Origin: Allofournierella massiliensis
Lineage (GTDB): Bacteria; Bacillota; Clostridia; Oscillospirales; Ruminococcaceae
Assembly (NCBI RefSeq): GCF_021531255.1
Contig: NZ_JAFBIO010000003.1
Location: 62,001 to 126,000, forward strand
Length of the DNA stretch: 64,000 bases
Direction: 5' to 3'
Shown here: in pieces, positions 35,096 through 45,432 of the stretch
How the letters are laid out: each line of letters starts with the position of its first letter
How positions within the stretch are numbered: the first letter of the stretch is position 1
Program-made: the position numbers and the translations under genes
Notes under the pieces: model-generated
Databases searched by the model: none
Told to the model about the DNA's origin: nothing
Seen by the model: only the letters and a program-made list of their open reading frames with translations

Positions 35096-36913
35096 TCAGA
35101 GATTCTTGTTATCCTCCACCAGGATGGTGAAGCCCATGGGGTTCACCTCGGTGTTCCGGCCGAAAGCCTTGGTGCAGAGCAGCCGGTTGGTGCGGTTTAC
35201 AATGATCTCGGCCGATTCGGTGGGGCCGGTGCGCCGGTAATGGAGCACGCCGCCCCGGGCCTGAATCAGGGTGAAATCGCCCCGGGCGAAGGCGTCGCAG
35301 TTGCGGCGCAATTCCGCCAGCTGCCGCAGGACGGGTTTGAGCCGGTTTTCGGTGCTGTCCCAATCATAATACCCCCGGTTGAAGGGGTCTTTATAGCCCT
35401 GCATGCCCACCTCGTCCCCGTAATAGATGCAGGGGACGCCGGGCAGGGTGTAGAGAAGGGCATAGGCCATGGACATCAGCTGGATGCCCTGGTTGTATTT
35501 TTCGGGGGAGAGGCGGCGGCCGTCCTGCCAGGTGCGGTCGTGGCTGCCCACCGGCTCATCCTCCAGGAAGGTGAGGGCCCGCTCGGTGTCGTGGGTGGAA
35601 AGGAAGTTCATCAGGCAGTGGCGGGCCGCCGGGGGATAGTTTTCGCAGATGGAAAGGAAGACCTCTGCCGCATTCCGGGCGCTGCCCCCTTTCAGAAAAT
35701 CCAGGATGGCGTTGCGGAAGGGGTAGTTCATAACCGAATCCAGCCCCTTGCCCAGCAGGTAGGTACGGCGCTGGCCGTAGGCCTCCTTGTTGGAGGCATC
35801 CTCCCACACCTCGCCCAGCAGGATCTTATCCTCCCCGTGGGCCTTTACCGCGGCCCGGATGGTCTGGATGAAATCATCGGGCAGTTCGTCCGCCACATCC
35901 AGCCGGAACCCGGAGGCGCCCCGGCTCAGCCAGGTATCGATGACCCCGCCCTTGCCGCAGATGAATTCCCGGTAGGAGGGGTCGTTTTCCTTTACCTCCG
36001 GCAGGGTGTCGAAGCTCCACCAGCTGCGGTAGCCGCATTTGTATTCCTGCCCAAAGATATACCAGCTCCGGTAGGGGCTGCAGGGGTCGTGATAAGCCCC
36101 GCCGCTGCCGTACCGGCCCTCCCGGTTGAAATACAGGCTGTCGCTGCCGGTGTGGCTGAATACCCCGTCCAGGATGATGCCGATGCCCCGCTTGCGGGCA
36201 TCGGCGCAAAGCCGGCTGAAATCCTCGTTGGTGCCCAGCAGGGGGTCTACCTTTAGGTAGTCGGCGGTGTTGTACCGGTGGTTGGCGTGGGCCTCAAAGA
36301 TCGGGTTCAGGTAGATCCAACGCACCCCCAGATTTTCCAGGTAGGGCAGCTTCTGGCGGATCCCCTCCAGGTCGCCCCCGTAATAATCCAGGTTCAAAAG
36401 CCCCCCATGCTCGTTGGGCCAGTAGTAGGGCACCCCCTTTTTGTTGGAGCGATAGACCCGGTCGGCAAAGGGCATGGGTTTGACTTCGCTCTCAAAAAAG
36501 CGGTCGGGGAAGATCTGGTACATGACCCCGCCGGGGAAGGAGGAGGGGGGCTCAAAGCCGGCCTCATAGACCGTGAGCTGATAGGGCCGGCCCTCCTTCT
36601 GGCTCAGAAGGCCCTCCCCCAAGGGGCCCCGCCAGACCTTCTGGTAATCCCGCCAGAGGTCGAAAAAGTAGAAGAACAGGCCGGGGGCCTGGGGGGTAAA
36701 GAGAATCTCAAAACGATGCAGGGTCCCCTCCTTGCCCCGGTATTCCATGCGCAGGGGCTGGTATTCGCCCCCGTCCGCCATGATCATGAGCCGGGGTTCC
36801 ACAAAGCCGCAGCTTTCGGGCACGGTGAGGGCAAAGCGCACCGGGCTGCCGGCGGGCGAAGCCCCCCAGGGGCTTTTGTAGGCTTCAAGAGTGCTGTTGT
36901 AAAGCCGTTCCAT
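35096..36913 (-). CDS. GH13 alpha-glucan hydrolase (neopullulanase/alpha-amylase-like)
   Basis: 605 residues from ATG 36913. An N-terminal beta-sandwich (about 1-125) precedes the catalytic barrel, which starts MYQIFPDRF. The four GH13 motifs are present: DGVFSHTG, GFRLDVADEL (nucleophile Asp), GEVWEDA (acid/base Glu) and STHDTERA (transition-state Asp). LNPIFEAHANHRYNTADYLKVDP is typical of neopullulanase-like enzymes. There is no signal peptide, so it acts on internal or imported glucans. The start is not certain; ATG 36928 is also in frame. It lies downstream of glgP but behind a terminator. Confidence 0.9.
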   Translation of the reverse strand: MERLYNSTLEAYKSPWGASPAGSPVRFALTVPESCGFVEPRLMIMADGGEYQPLRMEYRGKEGTLHRFEILFTPQAPGLFFYFFDLWRDYQKVWRGPLGEGLLSQKEGRPYQLTVYEAGFEPPSSFPGGVMYQIFPDRFFESEVKPMPFADRVYRSNKKGVPYYWPNEHGGLLNLDYYGGDLEGIRQKLPYLENLGVRWIYLNPIFEAHANHRYNTADYLKVDPLLGTNEDFSRLCADARKRGIGIILDGVFSHTGSDSLYFNREGRYGSGGAYHDPCSPYRSWYIFGQEYKCGYRSWWSFDTLPEVKENDPSYREFICGKGGVIDTWLSRGASGFRLDVADELPDDFIQTIRAAVKAHGEDKILLGEVWEDASNKEAYGQRRTYLLGKGLDSVMNYPFRNAILDFLKGGSARNAAEVFLSICENYPPAARHCLMNFLSTHDTERALTFLEDEPVGSHDRTWQDGRRLSPEKYNQGIQLMSMAYALLYTLPGVPCIYYGDEVGMQGYKDPFNRGYYDWDSTENRLKPVLRQLAELRRNCDAFARGDFTLIQARGGVLHYRRTGPTESAEIIVNRTNRLLCTKAFGRNTEVNPMGFTILVEDNKNL

Positions 36914-36974
36914 ACAGGGATGGATCATCCTTTCCAAAAACAAGATCGTTCTGCCCTGCAGCCCGGGGCCAGAG

Positions 36975-37004
36975 AAAAATTCTGCCGGCACAAGGCCGGC
37001 AGAA
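36975..37004 (-). terminator. Intrinsic terminator after glgP
   Basis: Minus strand: TTCTGCCGGC / GCCGGCAGAA 10-bp stem with a CTTGT loop, then TTTTTC. Confidence 0.88.
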
Positions 37005-37013
37005 AGAAAAGGC

Positions 37014-39419
37014 TCAGAGCACGGGGCGAGTATGCCAGATATCCCGGGCGTAGTCGTTTACCGAACGGTCGGCGCTGAAGATGCCGCTGTGGGCGATATT
37101 CTCCAGGCTCATCCGGTTCCATACCGGGCGCTGGCGGTAAAGCTGCTGCACCTGGGCCTGGGCCCGGCGGTAATCCTGGAAATCGGCCAGGACCATATAG
37201 GGGTCGCTGCTGCGCAGGTTATCGGTGACCTCCCGGAAATTCTCCCCGTTCCAGCCGTGTTCCAGGAAACTCAGCACTTCCAGGGCCACGTCATCCTTGC
37301 CGATGAACATGCTGGGGTGGTAGCCCATGGCCTTCAGAGCGTTCACCTCGGGGGTGCGCATGCCGAAGATGATCTCGTTGTCATGGCCGGCCGCGTCGGC
37401 GATCTCCACATTGGCGCCGTCCAGGGTGCCCAGGGTGATGGCGCCGTTCAGCATGAACTTCATGTTGCCGGTGCCGCTGGCCTCGGTGCCGGCCAGGCTG
37501 ATCTGCTCGCTCACCTCGCTGGCGGGCATCAGCCGCTCGCTGAGGGATACGTTGTACTCTTCCAGGTAAACCACCCGCAGCTTGTCGCGCACGGCCGGGT
37601 CGGAATCAATCAGTTCGCCCAGCTTGCAGATGGTGCGGATCATCTGCTTGGCCATATAGTAGCCGGGGGCCGCCTTGGCGCCGAAGATATAGGTCTTGGG
37701 GACAAAGTCGGCGTTGGGGTTGGCTTTCAGGTAAAGGTACTGGGCGGCGATATTCAGCGCGTTCAGGTGCTGACGCTTGTACTCATGCATCCGCTTGACC
37801 TGGCAGTCAAAGATGGAGGCGGGGTCGATCTTCTGGCCGGTGGTGCGGGCCAGGTAATCGGCAAAGCCGGCCTTGTTCTTCAGCTTGACCTTTTCCAGTT
37901 TTTCCAGCACGGCCGAATCATCCTTGTAGGCCGAGAACTTTTCCAGCTGGGAGGCATCCTGCCGGTAGCCGGTGCCGATGGTCTCATCCAGCAGGCCGCA
38001 CAGGTTGGGGTTGGAGGCCAGCAGCCAGCGCCGGTAGGCAATGCCGTTGGTCACGTTCTTGAAGGCCTTGGGCTTGTAGAGGTAGTAGTCGTGGAAGACG
38101 CTGTCCCGGATGATCTGGCTGTGCAGCTTGGAAACGCCGTTGATGCTGTGGCAGACATAGCAGCAGATGTTGGCCATCCGCACCTGATTGTCGCCCAGGA
38201 TGGCCATATAGTCGATCTTGCCCTTGTCGCCGGGGAAGGCCTTTTCAAAGTCCATGCGGCAGCGGCGGTCCAGCTCCTGCACGATCATATAGATGCGGGG
38301 CAGGGTCATCTTGAACAGGTCCACATTCCACTTTTCCAGGGCCTCGCTCATGATGGTGTGGTTGGTGTAGGCAAAGGTGCGCCGGCAGATGTCGAAGGCC
38401 TTTTCCCAGGTGAAGCCGCACTCATCCAGCAGCACCCGCATCAGTTCCGGGATGGCCAGGGTGGGGTGGGTGTCGTTCAGCTGGATGGCCACCTTGTCGG
38501 GCAGGTTATCCAGGGTGGCGTACACAGACAGGTGATTCTGCACAATATCCCCGATGGAGGCCGCCGACAGGAAGTACTGCTGGCGCAGCCGCAGGATCTT
38601 GCCCTCCACATGGTTGTCGTTGGGGTACAGGATCTTGCTGATCAGCTCGGCCGAGGCGTTCTTGCTCATGGCGCTGCCGTATTCGCCGGCGTTGAAGCTG
38701 TTCATGTCGAAATCCGGGGCCTTGGCCTGCCACAGCCGCAGCTTGGCCACGCTCTCCCCGTTATAGCCCTGCACATACATATCGCTGGGCACCGCCATGA
38801 CGCTGTTGTAGTTCACATGCTTCACATGGTGGAAATCCCCGTACCAGCTCTCCTCGATCCGGCCGTCAAAGCGGATCTCCTGGGCCTGGTCGGGGTGGCT
38901 TTTGAGCCATACCTGGCCGCCGGGCAGCCAGTTGTCGGCCCGCTCCTGCTGCCAGCCGTCCACGATCTTCTGCTTGAAGATGCCGTATTCATACAGGATG
39001 GAGTAGCCGGTGCCCGCAATGCCGGTGGTGGCCATGCCGTCCAGGTAGCAGGCGGCCAGCCGGCCCAGGCCGCCGTTGCCCAGGCCCGCGTCCGGCTCTT
39101 CCTCATAAATGGATTCCAGTTTGATGTCGTGGTCTTCCAGCACCTCCTGGGCAATCTGGGCCAGGCCCAGGTTGAACAGGCTGGTCTTGAGGCTGCGGCC
39201 CATCAGGAATTCCATGCACAGGTAGTACACCTGCTTGGAGCCGGTGGCCAGAACCTTGCTCTGGAACCGCTTGTGCTCGTTGCTCATGATCTGGCGCACG
39301 ATCAGCGCCAGGGTGCGATAGATCTGCTGGTTGGTGGCTACCTCCAAGGTGGTGCCGTACTCGCTGGCCAGCTGATCCACAAGATGATGCTCAAACTCGG
39401 ATTTGGTAAATTTCTTCAT
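37014..39419 (-). CDS. glgP: Glycogen/starch alpha-glucan phosphorylase
   Basis: Releases glucose 1-phosphate from alpha-1,4-glucans using inorganic phosphate and PLP. 801 residues, the usual length. The start is MKKFTKSEFEHHLVDQL. GNGGLGRLAACYLDGMAT is the conserved nucleotide-site loop, and the PLP lysine is in EASGTGNMKFMLNGAITLG. It has its own consensus promoter and terminator. With the GH13 gene it forms a glucan-breakdown locus. Confidence 0.96.
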   Translation of the reverse strand: MKKFTKSEFEHHLVDQLASEYGTTLEVATNQQIYRTLALIVRQIMSNEHKRFQSKVLATGSKQVYYLCMEFLMGRSLKTSLFNLGLAQIAQEVLEDHDIKLESIYEEEPDAGLGNGGLGRLAACYLDGMATTGIAGTGYSILYEYGIFKQKIVDGWQQERADNWLPGGQVWLKSHPDQAQEIRFDGRIEESWYGDFHHVKHVNYNSVMAVPSDMYVQGYNGESVAKLRLWQAKAPDFDMNSFNAGEYGSAMSKNASAELISKILYPNDNHVEGKILRLRQQYFLSAASIGDIVQNHLSVYATLDNLPDKVAIQLNDTHPTLAIPELMRVLLDECGFTWEKAFDICRRTFAYTNHTIMSEALEKWNVDLFKMTLPRIYMIVQELDRRCRMDFEKAFPGDKGKIDYMAILGDNQVRMANICCYVCHSINGVSKLHSQIIRDSVFHDYYLYKPKAFKNVTNGIAYRRWLLASNPNLCGLLDETIGTGYRQDASQLEKFSAYKDDSAVLEKLEKVKLKNKAGFADYLARTTGQKIDPASIFDCQVKRMHEYKRQHLNALNIAAQYLYLKANPNADFVPKTYIFGAKAAPGYYMAKQMIRTICKLGELIDSDPAVRDKLRVVYLEEYNVSLSERLMPASEVSEQISLAGTEASGTGNMKFMLNGAITLGTLDGANVEIADAAGHDNEIIFGMRTPEVNALKAMGYHPSMFIGKDDVALEVLSFLEHGWNGENFREVTDNLRSSDPYMVLADFQDYRRAQAQVQQLYRQRPVWNRMSLENIAHSGIFSADRSVNDYARDIWHTRPVL

Positions 39420-39532
39420 AAATTTTGGTTTCCCCCCTGAAAAAAACCGCTGCCGGCCGCTTGAAAGCCAGAGGCCCCGGGCGGCACCGGAAACGGTAGG
39501 TATTGAAGGAGCGTCAAAAAATGAACACTTTT

Positions 39533-39561
39533 ATTATATAGTATTGCTTTTGTTGTTTCAA
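39533..39561 (-). promoter_or_regulatory. glgP promoter
   Basis: On the minus strand: TTGAAA, a 17-base spacer and TATAAT, about 115 bases upstream of the glgP ATG. The rest of the AT-rich gap to zapA holds only the weak zapA -10. Confidence 0.82.
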
Positions 39562-39645
39562 GAAAAACGGGATTTTCTGGGGATTTGCATAGAAAAAGCC
39601 GCTGCGTTTTTATAAATTAGGCTTTTTCTTACTTTTAAAATGCTT

Positions 39646-39651
39646 TATAAT
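39646..39651 (+). promoter_or_regulatory. Putative -10 of the zapA promoter
   Basis: TATAAT in an AT-rich stretch 67 bases before the zapA ATG. The -35 position shows only a T-rich run, so support is limited to the -10. Confidence 0.4.
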
Positions 39652-39717
39652 AAAGTTTTGAAAACACCGAAAAATCTGCGCGCGGCGCAGTACAGGATAA
39701 AGAAAGGAGCAGTCGGT

Positions 39718-40068
39718 ATGGCGGCAAACAAGATCAAACTGACCATCTGCGGGGCCAACTATGTGGTGATGAGCGAGGAGAGCGAGGAGTATATTCAGGA
39801 GCTGGCAGCCCGCCTGGATGAAGATATGAACAATCTCATGTCCAATATGCCTTCGGCCAGCGTTACCGCCGCGGCCATCGTCACGGCGCTGGGCTACCTG
39901 GATGAGCTGAAAAAGGCCGAGAACGGGGCCGACAATATGCGCAGCCAGGTGCATGAGTACCTGGAAGACGCTTCCAAGGCCCGGATGGAGGCCCTGGACG
40001 CCAGCCGCCGGCTGGCCGCCCTTCAGAAGGAAGTGGACAGCCTGAAGGAACGGATCGGCGAGGTATGA
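39718..40068 (+). CDS. zapA: Cell division protein ZapA
   Basis: 116 residues. The ZapA head starts NKIKLTICGANYVVMSEESEEYIQ and is followed by a long coiled coil (about 60-116) rich in Leu, Glu and Ala. ZapA bundles FtsZ filaments at the division site. ATG 39718 has AAAGGAGC upstream; an in-frame extension to 39640 would overlap the promoter. Its stop overlaps the next start (ATGA), coupling it to the U32 peptidase. Confidence 0.88.
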   Translation: MAANKIKLTICGANYVVMSEESEEYIQELAARLDEDMNNLMSNMPSASVTAAAIVTALGYLDELKKAENGADNMRSQVHEYLEDASKARMEALDASRRLAALQKEVDSLKERIGEV

Positions 40069-42173
40069 AAAAGAAGATCGAGATCCTGGCCCCGGCGGGC
40101 AACGAGGAGATGCTGCGGGCCGCGGTGTTTGCCGGGGCCGACGCGGTCTATCTGGGCTTTGCGGGCTTCAACGCCCGGGCCAGCGCCGGCAATTTCACCG
40201 CCGAGACCCTGGGACAGGCGGTGTCCTTCTGTCACGGACGGGGCGTCCGGGTGCATGTGGCCCTGAACACCACCGTCTATCCCCATGAGATCCGGGCCCT
40301 GGCAGGGGCCATCGGGGCCATTGCCGCCGCCGGGGCGGACGCCCTCATCGTGCAGGATCTGGGCGTGGCCCAGCTGGCCAGGCAGATCGCGCCGGGGCTT
40401 TGTCTTCATGGTTCCACCCAGATGAGCGTCCAGAGCCTGGAAGGGGCCCTGGCTCTGGCGGATATGGGATTTTCCCGGGTCATCCTGGCCCGGGAGCTGA
40501 GCCGGGAGGAGATCAGCCATATCACCCGGGAATGCCCCATCGAGACCGAGATCTTCGTGCACGGGGCCCTGTGCATGAGCGTCAGCGGCCAGTGCTATAT
40601 GAGCGCCTTTTTGGGCGGGCGAAGCGGCAACCGGGGCAGCTGCGCCGGTACCTGCCGGCTGCCCTTTGACGCGGGCAGCGCCCGGCCGGAAGGGGCCTGC
40701 CATCTCTCCCTCAAGGACAATTCTCTGCTGGATAAGCTGGCCGAGATCGCCGGGCTGGGGGTATCCAGCGCCAAGATCGAGGGGCGGCTGCGCACCCCCG
40801 AATATGTGGCCGCGGCGGTGAGCGCCGCCCGGGCCGGGCGGGATGGCTTTGCCTTTGACGAAGAACTGCTGAAGGGGGCTTTTTCCCGCTCCGGCTTTAC
40901 CCAGGGTTACTACCTGGGCAAACGGGACAAGGAGATGTTCGGGGTGCGCACCGCCGAGGATTCGGCGGCCAGCAAGGCGGTCCAGCCCCGGCTGCGGGAG
41001 CTGTTCCGGCGGGAATACCCCGGTGTGGAGGTAGACCTGGAGCTGGCGGTGGAAGCCGAGGGCGCCAAGCTCACCGTGCGGGATGAGGACGGCAACCGGG
41101 TGACGGTGTACGGGCAGCAGGAACCCCAGCCCGCCCGCACCGACCCCACCCCTGCCCTGGAAAAGAGCCTTGCCAAGACCGGCGGCACCCCCTTCCTTGC
41201 CCGGGATATCCGGGTGCGGATGGAGGATGGGCCCTGGTACCTGCCTGCCAGCGCGGTGAACGAACTGCGCCGCCAGGCTCTGGAAAAACTGCTGGAAAAG
41301 CGCAGTACTCTGCGTCCCTTCGAGGCCCGGCCGGCCCAGATCACCGACCCGCCCCGGCGGGCGGTGCCCGCCCGTCAGCGGCTGATGGGCCGCTTTGAGA
41401 GCCTGGAGCAGGTGCCCGAAACGGCCTGGCAGGAGTTGAACCGGGTGATGCTGCCCCTGGCCGAGGCCGAAAAAGTGCCGGCGGAATACCGGGGCCGCAC
41501 CCTGCTGGAAATGCCCCGGGCCCTGTTTGGCCCGGAAGAAGAGCGGGCTGCCCGGCAGCTGGAGCAGGCCAGGACCCTGGGCTTTGCGGGCTTTGGGGTC
41601 CAGAACATCGCCCATCTGCACATGGCCAAAGGCCTGCCCCTGTACGGCTGCTTTGGGCTGAATGTGACCAATCAGATCTCGGCCCGCCGGTATGTGGAGG
41701 AGGGCCTGGCCGGTGTGACCCTGCTGCCCGAGATGACGGCGGGCGATATGGCCTATATCCTGCCCGGGGCCCCCACCGGGGCGCTGGGCTACGGCCACAT
41801 GCCCCTGATGATCACCCGGGCCTGCCCGCTGCAGAACGTGACCGACTGCGCCCATTGTTCCCGCAAAGGGGAGCTCACCGACCGCAAGGGCAAAAAGTTC
41901 CCGGTGCGGTGTGCCGGCGGGGTGCGCACCATCTACAACCCGGTGCCCCTTTACATGGGCGACAAGCCGGGCAGCCTGCCGGTGGATGATATCTGGCTCT
42001 GGTTCACGGTGGAAAGCCGGGCCGGGGCAGCCGGGGTGCTGAAGGCCTATCGGGAGGGCCGGCCTTTTGAGGGCGAATTCACCCGGGGGCTCTATTTCCG
42101 GGGTACCCAGAGCGCCAACGACGCCCTGAACCGGAACCAGGCCCGCCCGCAAAAACAGGAAGGACAGGAATAA
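40065..42173 (+). CDS. U32-family peptidase (collagenase-like)
   Basis: 702 residues. The U32 signature is in HGALCMSVSGQCYMSAFLGGRSGNRGSCAGTC, whose cysteines probably bind an iron-sulfur cluster. The N-terminal IEILAPAGNEEMLRAAVFAGADAVYLG is typical. Related proteins include RlhA and TrhP, which act in RNA hydroxylation, so peptidase activity is not assured. The long C-terminal region (about 480-690) is the DUF3656-like extension. Translationally coupled to zapA. Confidence 0.9.
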   Translation: MKKKIEILAPAGNEEMLRAAVFAGADAVYLGFAGFNARASAGNFTAETLGQAVSFCHGRGVRVHVALNTTVYPHEIRALAGAIGAIAAAGADALIVQDLGVAQLARQIAPGLCLHGSTQMSVQSLEGALALADMGFSRVILARELSREEISHITRECPIETEIFVHGALCMSVSGQCYMSAFLGGRSGNRGSCAGTCRLPFDAGSARPEGACHLSLKDNSLLDKLAEIAGLGVSSAKIEGRLRTPEYVAAAVSAARAGRDGFAFDEELLKGAFSRSGFTQGYYLGKRDKEMFGVRTAEDSAASKAVQPRLRELFRREYPGVEVDLELAVEAEGAKLTVRDEDGNRVTVYGQQEPQPARTDPTPALEKSLAKTGGTPFLARDIRVRMEDGPWYLPASAVNELRRQALEKLLEKRSTLRPFEARPAQITDPPRRAVPARQRLMGRFESLEQVPETAWQELNRVMLPLAEAEKVPAEYRGRTLLEMPRALFGPEEERAARQLEQARTLGFAGFGVQNIAHLHMAKGLPLYGCFGLNVTNQISARRYVEEGLAGVTLLPEMTAGDMAYILPGAPTGALGYGHMPLMITRACPLQNVTDCAHCSRKGELTDRKGKKFPVRCAGGVRTIYNPVPLYMGDKPGSLPVDDIWLWFTVESRAGAAGVLKAYREGRPFEGEFTRGLYFRGTQSANDALNRNQARPQKQEGQE

Positions 42174-42177
42174 ACCC

Positions 42178-42627
42178 ATGGATGTAAAAGTAAAATGTCT
42201 CAGTGAGACGGCCCGCCTGCCGGTGTACGCCACCCCCGGGGCGGCGGCTGCCGACCTGTGTGCCGATCTGGCCCAGCCCCTGACCCTGGAAGCGGGCCAG
42301 CGGGCCCTGGTGCCCACCGGCCTGGCCCTGGAATTGCCCGGCCCCGAGTATGTGGCCCTGGTCTTTGCCCGCAGCGGGCTGGCCGTGCGGCAGGGCATTG
42401 CCCTTTCCAACGGTGTGGGGGTCATCGACAGCGACTACCGGGGCGAGGTAAAGGTAGGGCTGATCAACCAGGGCGGGGAGGCTTACACCATCCAGCCCGG
42501 GGAGCGGATCGCCCAGCTGATGATCGCGCCGGTGGTCCTGGCCCGGTTTTTGCCCAGCGAAGAGCTGGGCAGCACCGATCGGGGCGAGGGCGGATTTGGC
42601 AGTACCGGCCGGCTGGGAGGGCAGTGA
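42178..42627 (+). CDS. dut: dUTP diphosphatase
   Basis: Hydrolyses dUTP to dUMP, keeping uracil out of DNA. 149 residues, trimeric type. All five motifs are visible: GAAAADLCADL, ARSGLAVRQGI, GVIDSDYRGEVKVGLINQG, GERIAQLMI and GEGGFGSTGR. It begins four bases after the U32 gene and ends next to maf. Confidence 0.96.
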   Translation: MDVKVKCLSETARLPVYATPGAAAADLCADLAQPLTLEAGQRALVPTGLALELPGPEYVALVFARSGLAVRQGIALSNGVGVIDSDYRGEVKVGLINQGGEAYTIQPGERIAQLMIAPVVLARFLPSEELGSTDRGEGGFGSTGRLGGQ

Positions 42628-42628
42628 G

Positions 42629-43204
42629 ATGAAGATCGTATTGGCATCCCAGAGCCCCCGCCGCCGCCAGCTCATGGCCCTCATCACCCCCCAGTTCCGG
42701 GTACAGGTGAGCCAGGTGGACGAAAGCCAGGTGAAGGCCGAAAGCCCGGCGGCCCTGGCCGAGGCGCTGGCCCGGGCCAAGGCCCTGGCTGTAGCGGCGG
42801 AATGCGGCCCGGAAGAGATCGTCATCGGCAGCGACACGGTGGTGGATTGTGACGGCCAGGTGCTGGGCAAACCCGCCGACGCCCGGGACGCGGCCCGGAT
42901 GCTGCGGCTGCTCAGCGGCCGGGAACACCAGGTGCACACCGGGGTATGCCTGGTATGCGGGGAAAAAACCGAGAGTTTTGTGCACACCAGCCGGGTGGAA
43001 TTCTACCCCCTGAGCGAAGAGGAGATCGCCGCCTATATCGCCACCGGCGAGCCCTTTGACAAGGCGGGCGCCTACGGCATCCAGGGGGGCGCGGCCCTTT
43101 TCTGCAAAGAGATCCGGGGGGACTTCTTCAGCATCATGGGCCTGCCGGTGAGCCTTCTGGCCCGGCATTTGCGGACTTTTGCGGCAACTTGCCCAAAAAA
43201 CTGA
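42629..43204 (+). CDS. maf: Maf-family nucleoside triphosphate pyrophosphatase
   Basis: 191 residues from ATG 42629. ASQSPRRRQL at the start, GSDTVV in the middle and FDKAGAYGIQGGAALF at the end are the Maf signatures. It cleaves non-canonical or modified nucleotides and is linked to septum control in Bacillus. The adjacent dut gene also cleans the nucleotide pool, and mreB follows, the usual maf-mre order. Confidence 0.94.
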   Translation: MKIVLASQSPRRRQLMALITPQFRVQVSQVDESQVKAESPAALAEALARAKALAVAAECGPEEIVIGSDTVVDCDGQVLGKPADARDAARMLRLLSGREHQVHTGVCLVCGEKTESFVHTSRVEFYPLSEEEIAAYIATGEPFDKAGAYGIQGGAALFCKEIRGDFFSIMGLPVSLLARHLRTFAATCPKN

Positions 43205-43274
43205 GAATTCGCCCCCATTCGCCGGGCGGCTTTGGACAAAATTATGAACAAAAGGAAAAAAAAGCCGGTTTGCG

Positions 43275-43303
43275 TTGAGAAAAGCCGATCCCCCGGTTAT
43301 AAT
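43275..43303 (+). promoter_or_regulatory. mreB operon promoter
   Basis: TTGAGA (43275-43280), a 17-base spacer and TATAAT (43298-43303). Confidence 0.78.
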
Positions 43304-43406
43304 ATTAGAAGCAGAAATACGGCCTTGCGCCCCTGGCGGGCGGGGCCATCCAGATAGAATGTTGCGGCTGCGGGTATGCGCGCAGGAAAAGGAGTAGAAA
43401 GGTATT

Positions 43407-44423
<1,017 letters not shown>

Positions 44424-44463
44424 GAAAGATCCGTCGGGGCAGAATTCTGTCCTCCGATCAAGG

Positions 44464-44512
44464 TTGCGGTACGGGGGCCGGTCCAGGCCCCTGTGCCGCA
44501 ATATGTTTTTTT
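44464..44512 (+). terminator. Attenuator-like terminator between mreB and mreC
   Basis: TTGCGG-GGGGCC / GGCCCC-CCGCAA stem with small internal loops, then ATATG and seven T. Partial termination here would yield more MreB than MreC/D/PBP2. Confidence 0.7.
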
Positions 44513-44541
44513 GAGAAGGATACCGGAAGGCGGATGAGAGG

Positions 44542-45390
44542 ATGAAGGACTTTTTCTCCACCCTGAAATTTAAATTGCTGACAGGGGTGGCGGTTTTGCT
44601 GGCAGGCATGCTGGCCTGGGCGGGCGCCAACGGGCGGCTGTCCAACGCCCCGCAGGAGCTTCTGGGGGCCCTGCTGGTGCCTTTCCAGCGGGCGGCGGCG
44701 GCCATCAGCGGCGGTGTGGACGAGGTGTGGACCAAGTACACCCAGATCGACGAGATCCTGGCCGAAAACGAGCAGCTGAAGGAAGAAAACTCCAGCCTGC
44801 GCCAGCGGATGGTGGATTATGATACCATGAAGGCCGAGAACGAGGCCTTTAAGGATCTGGCCCAGATTCAGGAAGAAAACCCGGAATATGAGTATGCCTC
44901 GGGTTTCATCATCGGGCGGGACCCGCTGGAGCAGTTCGGCGGCTTCACCATTGACCAGGGCACCCTGAACGGGGTGGAAAAGAACGACGTGGTGGTGAGC
45001 GACCAGGGGTATCTGGTGGGCATCGTGCTGGAAGCCGGGCTCAATTCCAGCAAGGTCATCACCATTCTGAGCCCCAGCCTGAACGCGGCCGGGGTGGTGA
45101 GCCGCACCCGGGATAACGGCATCCTTACCGGCAGCGCCGAGTATGCCAGCCAGGGCCTGTGCACCTTCACCAACCTGAGCCGGGATACCCAGGCCACCGT
45201 GGGGGATGAGATCATCACCACCGGGCTGGGCGGGGTTTTCCCTGCGGATATCCTGGTGGGTACGGTGGAAGAACTGGTGCCCGAGAGCAGCGGCAAATCC
45301 ATGGTGGCGGTGGTCCGCCCCGGGCAGGATATCGACTCGCTCAAACATGTATTCGTGATTGTGGACCGGGACAACGGGCAGGAGGAGTGA
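44542..45390 (+). CDS. mreC: Rod-shape-determining protein MreC
   Basis: 282 residues. N-terminal membrane helix (about 11-30), coiled coil (about 60-105, EILAENEQLKEENSSLRQRM), then the paired beta-barrel domains with VVVSDQGYLVGIVLEAG and GDEIITTGLGGVFPADILVGTV. It links MreB to the elongasome outside the membrane. The position between mreB and mreD confirms the call. Confidence 0.95.
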   Translation: MKDFFSTLKFKLLTGVAVLLAGMLAWAGANGRLSNAPQELLGALLVPFQRAAAAISGGVDEVWTKYTQIDEILAENEQLKEENSSLRQRMVDYDTMKAENEAFKDLAQIQEENPEYEYASGFIIGRDPLEQFGGFTIDQGTLNGVEKNDVVVSDQGYLVGIVLEAGLNSSKVITILSPSLNAAGVVSRTRDNGILTGSAEYASQGLCTFTNLSRDTQATVGDEIITTGLGGVFPADILVGTVEELVPESSGKSMVAVVRPGQDIDSLKHVFVIVDRDNGQEE

Positions 45391-45432
45391 TCTTCCCCCG
45401 CCGGCTCGTAAAGAAAAAGGAGGGAACCGGGG

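Noticed and set aside
37032-39440. An 802-codon open frame on the plus strand opposite glgP
   Set aside because: Mirror frame of glycogen phosphorylase, with repetitive Val/Gly/His/Gln composition.
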